NCBI GenBank assembly: GCA_003216155.1
Contig: QCJH01000007.1
Location: forward strand, 1-64,000
Source of the DNA: Prochlorococcus sp. AG-409-A19
GTDB lineage: Bacteria > Cyanobacteriota > Cyanobacteriia > PCC-6307 > Cyanobiaceae
Direction: 5' to 3'
Length of the DNA: 64,000 nucleotides
Shown here: in pieces, positions 58,244-64,000 of the stretch
Numbering within the stretch: position 1 is the first letter of the stretch
Layout of the letters: the number at the start of each line of letters is the position of its first letter
Translations under genes and position numbers: made by a program
Notes under the pieces: generated by a model
Database searches by the model: none
Seen by the model: only the letters and a program-made list of their open reading frames with translations
Told to the model about the DNA's origin: nothing

Positions 58244-58927
58244 ATGACTAACTCCTCAAGAAAAGAAGACCTACCTGATTTAGCTCCGCTTATTCACCAA
58301 GCACAACTAGACCCCCATATTCCAAAAGATAAGCTCAACGAAAATATTGACGCTGCTCTTCGCTTCGGATTTTCTGGGTTTTGTACAAGTCTTATTAATC
58401 TTCCTTCAGCTAGAAAGCGGCTTGGCTCTTCAAACTCAACTCGACTAATTGCTGTGATTGCATTTCCCTTCGGAGCAATCCCTAATCACTTAAAAAAAGC
58501 AGAGGCTGAATGGGCAGCCTCCCATGGTGCAGAGGAACTAGATGTTGTCCCGAACTTTTCAGCATTAAAAGAGAATCAAATCGAGAAGTTTGCTGAAGAA
58601 CTAGAGTCAATTTGCTCATTAGGATTACCTGTAAGAGTGATATTAGATGTGGGTCATCTTCCTCAGCCTCTTCTACCCCTTGCAATTGATGCTTCAGTAG
58701 ATGCTGGAATAAGTGGTGTTCAGACTGGCAATGGTTTCGGGCCAGCAGTAACTGCAAGTCATATTTATCAAATGACAAAACTTGTAAGAGGTCGTTGCGC
58801 AATAAAAGCAGCAGGCGGGATACAAACAACCTGTAAAGCTTTAGAAGTTCTAGAAGCAGGAGCATCAATTCTCGGCACAAGTAAAGGGCCTGAATTAATG
58901 AAGGCTCTAAGAAGAGGCAAAGTTTGA
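58244..58927 (+). CDS. deoC: Deoxyribose-phosphate aldolase DeoC
   Basis: A 227-residue class I aldolase that cleaves deoxyribose-5-phosphate into acetaldehyde and glyceraldehyde-3-phosphate. LIHQAQLDPHIPKDKLN is the family start and EELDVVPNFSALKEN follows. The Schiff-base segment around VQTGNGFG and the second catalytic lysine in CAIKAAGGIQT near 186 are present. In the first segment the position usually held by Lys reads Asn (TGNGFG, compare TSTGF in E. coli). It overlaps recO by 4 bases. Confidence 0.9.
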   Translation: MTNSSRKEDLPDLAPLIHQAQLDPHIPKDKLNENIDAALRFGFSGFCTSLINLPSARKRLGSSNSTRLIAVIAFPFGAIPNHLKKAEAEWAASHGAEELDVVPNFSALKENQIEKFAEELESICSLGLPVRVILDVGHLPQPLLPLAIDASVDAGISGVQTGNGFGPAVTASHIYQMTKLVRGRCAIKAAGGIQTTCKALEVLEAGASILGTSKGPELMKALRRGKV

Positions 58928-59727
58928 AAAAGAATAGGCAACTAGATGGTCTATCTCTCAAAGTGAGTCATCTAGGAGAGAATGATCGCCTTTTGACCAT
59001 ATTGAGCGATCAAGAAGGATTAACTAGACTGGCAGTTCCTGGTGCTAGAAGGCCAAACAGCAAACTATCTGCAGCGACCCCACTGACCTTACTAACGCTT
59101 GAAGTAATAAAGAGTAGAAATCTCTCAAGAGTTAGACACGTAAAAGTAATACATAGTTTCAATAGATTAGGGAAACAATTAGAGACTTTGGCAGCGGCTC
59201 AGGCCCTTGCAGAACTCACGTTAATGTTAGTTGCACTCAATGACCCAATCCCTGGACTACTTAAGACAATTTTAATGCACTTAGAAAGGCTGGAAATACT
59301 AAGTCAAGAAGAACAAATTCCTAAAAGGGAAGTCCTCGCTTGTAGTGTGCAAGCCTGTTTTCATATTCTTGCTCTTGGCGGGTATGCATTGCCTTTACAA
59401 AATTGCTGTCTTAGTGGTTCACCATTAAATCCACCAATAGGCCAATGGAATTGGCGCTGTAGCCTTTTGCCGGAGGAGGGCTTTGCGATAGGTCCTAAAG
59501 CGAACTCAGTAATCGAGTTAAATCCTTCAGAACTCGCCTTACTTCAACGACTTTTTCATTCATCTTTACCAATTCGCCAAAATGGTGAATTAATGGGTCC
59601 GATTGAAGTTTGGCTAAGGTTGCTTTACATAGTCGAATGCTGGATTAGAACACATCTTCACAACAACGTGAGTTCCTTAAAGGTTTTGCGAGAAGCCATA
59701 AACCTCAAAGCCTCAACTAAAAACTAA
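58924..59727 (+). CDS. recO: DNA repair protein RecO
   Basis: A 267-residue RecO, which loads RecA on SSB-coated DNA in gap repair. The OB-fold N-terminus (LDGLSLKVSHLGENDRLLTILSDQEGLTRLAVPGARRPNSKL) and the helical C-terminal part (YALPLQNCCLSGSPLNPP, with only part of the zinc-ribbon cysteines kept) are recognisable. It starts by overlapping the deoC stop (GTTTGA), suggesting co-translation. Confidence 0.9.
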   Translation: MKKNRQLDGLSLKVSHLGENDRLLTILSDQEGLTRLAVPGARRPNSKLSAATPLTLLTLEVIKSRNLSRVRHVKVIHSFNRLGKQLETLAAAQALAELTLMLVALNDPIPGLLKTILMHLERLEILSQEEQIPKREVLACSVQACFHILALGGYALPLQNCCLSGSPLNPPIGQWNWRCSLLPEEGFAIGPKANSVIELNPSELALLQRLFHSSLPIRQNGELMGPIEVWLRLLYIVECWIRTHLHNNVSSLKVLREAINLKASTKN

Positions 59728-59748
59728 AACAATTATTTTAGAACGATT

Positions 59749-61131
59749 TTGAGCGGTTTCCATTTTAAAACCCAAGAACCAACCATCCGAACAGGCAACA
59801 ACCCCGAAGGTCGTCGTGGATTACATGCTGTACTGCAACTAAATGAATTTCGCAAGCTTTGGATAGGACAAATTTTCTCTCAACTCGCTGATAAGTTCTA
59901 CATAGTCCTAATGGTTTATCTAATAGCTCAATATTGGGTTAGCGGGAACTTACAAAGCAATAGCGCCCTAACCGAAGTAGCTGCTGCAATTCGCATGGAT
60001 TTAGCAACACGTGCGCAAGTGATCACACTTCTTGCAACAGGCATATACGTAGCAAACACTATTCCAGCAATGGTGCTTGGAACTTTTGCTGGTGTTTGGG
60101 CAGACAGATGGCCCAAGCGTCGAGTAATGGTTGCATCAAATGGACTAAGAGCGCTTCTTGTCCTATTCACTCCTTTTTGTCTATTAAATGGTCCTCATTT
60201 GATGGGACTTAGTTGGGGATACTGGGCATTACTAGGAATGACATTCCTAGAATCTATACTTACACAATTTTTTGCGCCTGCAGAACAATCAACTATCCCA
60301 CTTTTAGTTCCCAAGGAACACCTTCTAGCTGCAAACTCTCTATATCAAGCAACTAGTATGGGAGCAACTATTGTTGGGTTTGCTTTAGGAGATCCAATTC
60401 TTCGGATACTTAATCAGTCATTTCTCTCAATTGGAATTAAAGGAGGAGAATTCCTACTTCTTCCATTCTGTTATGGCATTGCAGCATTGTCTATAAGCAG
60501 TATTCGACTCAAGGAAAATGTAAATTGCAATCCGAAAGATACCGTTTGGGCAGAAATAGGTGAAGGAATACAAGTACTAAAACAAAAGCCTACTGTCCGA
60601 GGGGCAATGGTGCATCTTGTAGTCCTATATAGCCTTCTGGCCGCCTTATATGTCCTAACTATCAGCCTTGCTTCTTCAATTCAAGGTTTAGGGCCTACAA
60701 GATTTGGAACTCTTCTAGCCACAAGTGGTCTTGGAATGGCTTTTGGAGCCATTGTTGTAGCGCAAATAGGTCATCGTTTTAGAAGACACCGATTAGCAGC
60801 AACAGGGCTAGGAACAATTGCCTGGAGCCTTTTCCTTATGGGTCAAATACGTGGAGAATTGAGCATAACCTTGCTCCTATGCGGAATACTTGGTTTTGGG
60901 GCTGCTTTTGTTGCAATCCCAGCTCAAACTACGCTTCAAGAAGACACCCCTGAAACCCAACGTGGAAAAGTTTTTGGTTTACAAAACAATCTTATAAATG
61001 TTGCACTTAGTCTCCCGTTAGTAATGGCAGGTGCTCTTGTTAGCAAGTACGGACTTATCCCTGTCCTCTGGCTACTGGCTTTAGTAGCACTTTTAGCAGC
61101 TTTACTAGAACGACCTTGGCGACACTGCTAG
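59749..61131 (+). CDS. Major facilitator superfamily transporter
   Basis: A 460-residue protein with about twelve membrane helices. The MFS signature FAGVWADRWPKRRVMVASNGLRALLVLF near 105-135 (GxxxDRxxRR) is clear, and the later ALVSKYGLIPVLWLLALVALLAALL closes the second bundle. The Prochlorococcus-type N-terminus contains LNEFRKLWIGQIFSQLADKFYIVL. The substrate is unknown; the family includes drug and metabolite exporters. It starts at TTG 59749, with a weak ribosome site, 21 bases after recO. Confidence 0.82.
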   Translation: MSGFHFKTQEPTIRTGNNPEGRRGLHAVLQLNEFRKLWIGQIFSQLADKFYIVLMVYLIAQYWVSGNLQSNSALTEVAAAIRMDLATRAQVITLLATGIYVANTIPAMVLGTFAGVWADRWPKRRVMVASNGLRALLVLFTPFCLLNGPHLMGLSWGYWALLGMTFLESILTQFFAPAEQSTIPLLVPKEHLLAANSLYQATSMGATIVGFALGDPILRILNQSFLSIGIKGGEFLLLPFCYGIAALSISSIRLKENVNCNPKDTVWAEIGEGIQVLKQKPTVRGAMVHLVVLYSLLAALYVLTISLASSIQGLGPTRFGTLLATSGLGMAFGAIVVAQIGHRFRRHRLAATGLGTIAWSLFLMGQIRGELSITLLLCGILGFGAAFVAIPAQTTLQEDTPETQRGKVFGLQNNLINVALSLPLVMAGALVSKYGLIPVLWLLALVALLAALLERPWRHC

Positions 61132-61152
61132 CTTGCTACAACGGCTTGTGAA

Positions 61153-62343
61153 ATGCAGCAGGTGGGGCACAACATCGCCTGGCTGGGAAAAAAGACACCG
61201 TTCTGCGGCAATGTCACCTATGGGCTAAGCACCACGGAAGCCCTTAGGGGAAGAGGGCATCAAATCAATTTCATTCACTTTGACAACCCTAGTGAACCAG
61301 GCAACACAAAAACTTCCCTTCTGGCTAACGATCCAGAAGTAAGCCTTCCTTATCTTGTGAAGTCTCAGGTTTACACAATCCCTTCTCCTCGAGCACAGCG
61401 TGAACTCAGAGAGTCACTTGAAAGACTTAAGCCAGACTTAGTGCACGCCAGCCTTACTCTCTCGCCACTAGATTTTCGACTTCCAGAACTCTGTCAACAA
61501 CTAGATGTACCACTTGTCGCGACCTTTCATCCCCCATTTGATGCAGGCATAAGAAATCTCACTGCAGGTACCCAACAGTTAACCTACCAACTCTATGCGC
61601 CAGCACTGGCCCGTTACGACAAAGTAATTGTTTTCTCCGAACTTCAGGCAGAAGTTCTTGCCCGACTAGGAGTCAGAAAACACCGCATTGCTGTCATACC
61701 TAATGGTGTTGACCCCAAATGTTGGTCTCCAGCCAAATCCCAATCAGCAAGTCCAATGCTGAAGGCCGTTAAAGAAAAGCTTGGTCCTGAAAGGATTTTT
61801 CTTTATATGGGTCGTATTGCTACCGAGAAAAATGTTGAGGCATTACTTCGTGCTTGGCGCCTTGAGACACCTAAAGGGTGCCGTCTAGTAATAGTTGGCG
61901 ATGGTCCGCTCCGAGCTACTTTGGAACACAATACGGCTACAGATATTGATAACAAAGTGACCTGGTGGGGCTATGAATCAGACCTCAATACAAAAATTGC
62001 CCTACTTCAATGTGCTGAAGTTTTCGTACTACCTAGCTTGGTTGAAGGCTTATCTCTAGCTCTTCTTGAAGCAATGGCCACTGGAACAGCTTGTATCGCT
62101 ACTGATGCTGGCGCAGATGGCGAAGTCCTTAAAGATGGAGCAGGAATTGTCCTAAGTACTCAAGGAGTAACTACTCAATTAAGGACTCTTTTACCAGTAC
62201 TCAGAGACCAACCAGTACTAACCTCTGAACTTGGGAAACGTGCAAGAGAAAGAGTGCTTGATCGTTATACCCTCAGCAGAAATATCGACTCTCTAGAAAA
62301 CCTATACGGCAAACTTATTGGCCTAGCACCTTTGGCCGCATAA
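61153..62343 (+). CDS. GT4-family glycosyltransferase
   Basis: A 396-residue GT-B enzyme. The N-terminal acceptor domain is IAWLGKKTPFCGNVTYGLSTTEALRGRGH. The GT4 signatures are KVIVFSELQAEVL, IAVIPNGVDPKCW near 191, FLYMGRIATEKNVEALLRAW near 216, and the EGLSLALLEAMATGTACIATDAGADGEVL block near 303 (the E-x7-E motif). It would transfer a sugar from a nucleotide donor to a lipid or glycan. The target is not readable. It stands tail-to-tail with proC. Confidence 0.85.
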   Translation: MQQVGHNIAWLGKKTPFCGNVTYGLSTTEALRGRGHQINFIHFDNPSEPGNTKTSLLANDPEVSLPYLVKSQVYTIPSPRAQRELRESLERLKPDLVHASLTLSPLDFRLPELCQQLDVPLVATFHPPFDAGIRNLTAGTQQLTYQLYAPALARYDKVIVFSELQAEVLARLGVRKHRIAVIPNGVDPKCWSPAKSQSASPMLKAVKEKLGPERIFLYMGRIATEKNVEALLRAWRLETPKGCRLVIVGDGPLRATLEHNTATDIDNKVTWWGYESDLNTKIALLQCAEVFVLPSLVEGLSLALLEAMATGTACIATDAGADGEVLKDGAGIVLSTQGVTTQLRTLLPVLRDQPVLTSELGKRARERVLDRYTLSRNIDSLENLYGKLIGLAPLAA

Positions 62344-62347
62344 AACT

Positions 62348-63175
62348 CTAAGCGAGTTCGCGGCTTCGATCTGCTGCTGCTAAAACAGCTTCAATCAATG
62401 CGGAACGAATACCAGCCTTCTCAAGATGGCGCAACGCTGCAATTGTGGTTCCACCTGGAGAAGCAACCATATCCTTCAACTGACCAGGATGCATTTGCTT
62501 TTCCTTCAAAAGCGATGCAGTTCCACCTAAAGTCCTCACAGCAAGATGCAATGCAATTTTCCTAGGTAATCCAGCCGCAACAGCACCATCCGCAAGTGCC
62601 TCTATCATTACTGCTACATATGCTGGTCCAGAAGAAGTAAGGGCAAGAAATGCATCTATCTGAGACTCTGGCAGCTCAAATAACTCACTAATTGGAGAAA
62701 AAATTTTCTTTACTGAGACTTTCTGCTGATTTGTTATTTGATCGCCCCAAGAGATTCCTGTAAGGCCAGCCGCAACAAGTGAAGGGGTGTTTGGAACTGC
62801 ACGGACACATACATGCGTCGGAAAACAATTCTGTAATCGATTTAAAGAAACACCAGCCAACAATGAAATTAATACTGGTCTCGAAGAAGTTTCGAAAGAC
62901 TGATGTTCAGAGGCTTGATCAACAACAGTATTTAATTGCTGTGGTTTTACTGCCAAAATTTGTATGGGAGCTGACCAGACTTGAGCGGCACTCGAATCGT
63001 CGGCAATTACTAAGCCAAGACCTCGAGGTAATTGGCTTGAAAGTCTATCTAAGGATTGACAACTACGAACTACAGCAAAAACATGTTCAGGTGCAAAGTC
63101 TCCTCTTTCTAACAATGGAAGAACCAAAGCCTGAGCCATTTGACCCAGACCAATTACACCTAAAGAAATAGACAC
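62348..63175 (-). CDS. proC: Pyrroline-5-carboxylate reductase ProC
   Basis: A 275-residue NADPH-dependent enzyme for the last step of proline synthesis. ISLGVIGLGQMAQALVLPLLERG is the Rossmann loop. LAVKPQQL, RAVPNTPSLVAAGLTG and the C-terminal ALTSSGPAYVAVMIEALADGAVAAGLPR and MVASPGGTTIAALRHLE motifs are intact. I start at GTG 63175 (VSISLGVIG), 7 bases after the sepF stop. The longer frame from 63271 would run back through the end of sepF with no conserved sequence. Confidence 0.94.
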   Translation of the reverse strand: MSISLGVIGLGQMAQALVLPLLERGDFAPEHVFAVVRSCQSLDRLSSQLPRGLGLVIADDSSAAQVWSAPIQILAVKPQQLNTVVDQASEHQSFETSSRPVLISLLAGVSLNRLQNCFPTHVCVRAVPNTPSLVAAGLTGISWGDQITNQQKVSVKKIFSPISELFELPESQIDAFLALTSSGPAYVAVMIEALADGAVAAGLPRKIALHLAVRTLGGTASLLKEKQMHPGQLKDMVASPGGTTIAALRHLEKAGIRSALIEAVLAAADRSRELA

Positions 63176-63182
63176 GGTTTCT

Positions 63183-63758
63183 CTACAAAGCTCCCGCTTG
63201 ATTGTCTCCCCATGCAGGAGTAGGTGCAGAAGTGGTTTCTGTTGCCATAGATTCTGGTTCCCTACTAACAACAGCTGAAGCAGATGCTTCTTCTTGAGTT
63301 GAATTAGTCACCGTGACACAACTTGGTGCAAACAGAAAAATGCTTTCCCCAACCCTCTCTTGATGACCATCGATAGCAAAAGTTCCTCCTGCCACAAAAT
63401 CCACGGCTCTTTGAGCTTGATCAGGCTCCATCATTGTGAGATTAAGTATCACTGTCTTACGCTCACGCAAAGCCTGAATTGCAGAGGGCATCTCATCAAA
63501 ACTCCTAGGCTCCATAAGATTGACTTCTGATGCCGCCGATGAAATCCCAGGCATCCCCACGACCTTAGAACCAGAAAATCCATCCCCGTGACCAAAAGGA
63601 GTTGATCCTGTTACAGGGGCAAGTTCTCCGCCTATGGCTCGGCGACTACTTTGATCAGAATCGAATTCGTCACCTGTTTCATAATCAAGTTCATCGTAAT
63701 CGCTGTCGAGATAGTCGTCTCCAGCGACGACAGAACGAAGACGGGAAATAAGCGACAC
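63183..63758 (-). CDS. sepF: Cell division protein SepF
   Basis: A 191-residue protein with an N-terminal amphipathic membrane-binding start ([15 protein letters not shown]), an acidic/disordered linker and the SepF core ([68 protein letters not shown], about 80-150). It ties FtsZ to the membrane in cyanobacteria, which lack FtsA. The Ser/Thr-rich tail after 150 is variable. It is followed by proC on the same strand. Confidence 0.94.
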   Translation of the reverse strand: MSLISRLRSVVAGDDYLDSDYDELDYETGDEFDSDQSSRRAIGGELAPVTGSTPFGHGDGFSGSKVVGMPGISSAASEVNLMEPRSFDEMPSAIQALRERKTVILNLTMMEPDQAQRAVDFVAGGTFAIDGHQERVGESIFLFAPSCVTVTNSTQEEASASAVVSREPESMATETTSAPTPAWGDNQAGAL

Positions 63759-63897
63759 CGGTGAATCCTCTGAGGAAGACGTGGGAAATAATCGACTAAA
63801 GCCGATAGGAGAGTCTCTTGTAAGGAAACTACTTACCTATTACCTAAATAGCGTTAAAGGCTGCCAGGGGCAAGGCTCTCACACAGGTTTTGTCCTA

Positions 63898-64000
63898 TCA
63901 ATTAGAACTTTGAATGTCTGAAGGTCTTTTCCCAAACAGAACAGAACCGACCCTCAGCCAAGTCGAACCAGTTTTAACAGCCTCCTGCCAGTCTCCACTC
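63898..64000 (-). CDS. YggS-type PLP homeostasis protein, C-terminal fragment
   Basis: Only the last 34 codons are in the window. SGDWQEAVKTGSTWLRVGSV then LFGKRPSDIQSSN ends at TGA 63898-63900. SGDWxxAxxxGxTxxRxGxxLFG is the C-terminal phosphate-binding end of YggS/YBL036C proteins. These bind pyridoxal phosphate and balance its pools, and they commonly lie next to sepF and proC in cyanobacteria and Gram-positive bacteria. The rest of the gene is beyond the right edge. Confidence 0.8.
   Translation of the reverse strand, partial: SGDWQEAVKTGSTWLRVGSVLFGKRPSDIQSSN

Noticed and set aside
58482..58961. A long minus-strand frame of 159 codons
   Set aside because: It is the shadow of deoC on the opposite strand, leucine-rich by codon mirroring, with no family match.
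63176..63271. A 32-codon N-terminal extension of proC
   Set aside because: It runs antiparallel to nothing but through the sepF 3' end in another frame; GTG 63175 gives the normal ProC start just before the Rossmann loop.

Overview
The window looks like a chromosome segment of a low-light-adapted Prochlorococcus or a close marine picocyanobacterium. The evidence is chlorophyll synthase (chlG), a phylloquinone methyltransferase (menG), a cyanobacterial acyl-ACP synthetase, a light-repressed HPF-type protein (lrtA), small cyanobacteria-specific proteins and AT-rich, tightly packed genes. It alternates conserved core blocks with two accessory regions.

Region 1 (1-14005) is accessory and AT-rich. 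It starts inside a TolC-like gene and continues with an HlyD-type adaptor, a C39-peptidase ABC exporter, a second ABC exporter with a badly degenerate ATPase, a TfuA-domain protein and a YcaO-domain protein. This is a ribosomal-peptide (RiPP) modification and export cluster whose precursor gene is not visible. A membrane protein and a secreted metzincin protease follow, then a TPR-methyltransferase that overlaps a sulfotransferase-like gene.

Region 2 (14072-34835) is mostly core: menG, hisF, chlG with a class A PBP, rsmB, trmH, a peptide-type ABC permease, lepA, mqo, an NfU protein, a class II aldolase, a PhyH-like oxygenase, an aminotransferase class V, murE, a glutaredoxin-like protein, yidD and rpsD. 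Two decayed genes (MGMT-like, ArsM-like methyltransferase) and a 51-residue membrane protein sit in it.

Region 3 (34836-46341) is the most unusual part. Behind rpsD lies a series of large secreted or surface proteins carrying RTX, C-type lectin, Calx-beta or propeller-like domains. Five of them here, plus the metzincin of region 1, end in the same roughly 165-residue module with two DxDxDG-type calcium/FG-GAP-like motifs. The 3' end of rpsD, its downstream hairpin and its terminator recur twice between these genes. A 31-residue antisense small ORF next to the terminator also recurs. The layout suggests repeated insertion or recombination of surface-protein cassettes at the rpsD 3' end. All these genes share a CTAG-N5-CTAG-like dyad a short way upstream.

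Region 4 (46499-64000) returns to core: a TPR/GT9-like protein, two trans-sulfuration enzymes with cysK, queA, pyruvate dehydrogenase E2, a YlqD-like protein, acyl-ACP synthetase, lipB, lrtA/hpf, deoC, recO, an MFS transporter, a GT4 glycosyltransferase, proC, sepF and the 3' end of a yggS gene. I saw no rRNA, tRNA, CRISPR array, transposase or integrase.
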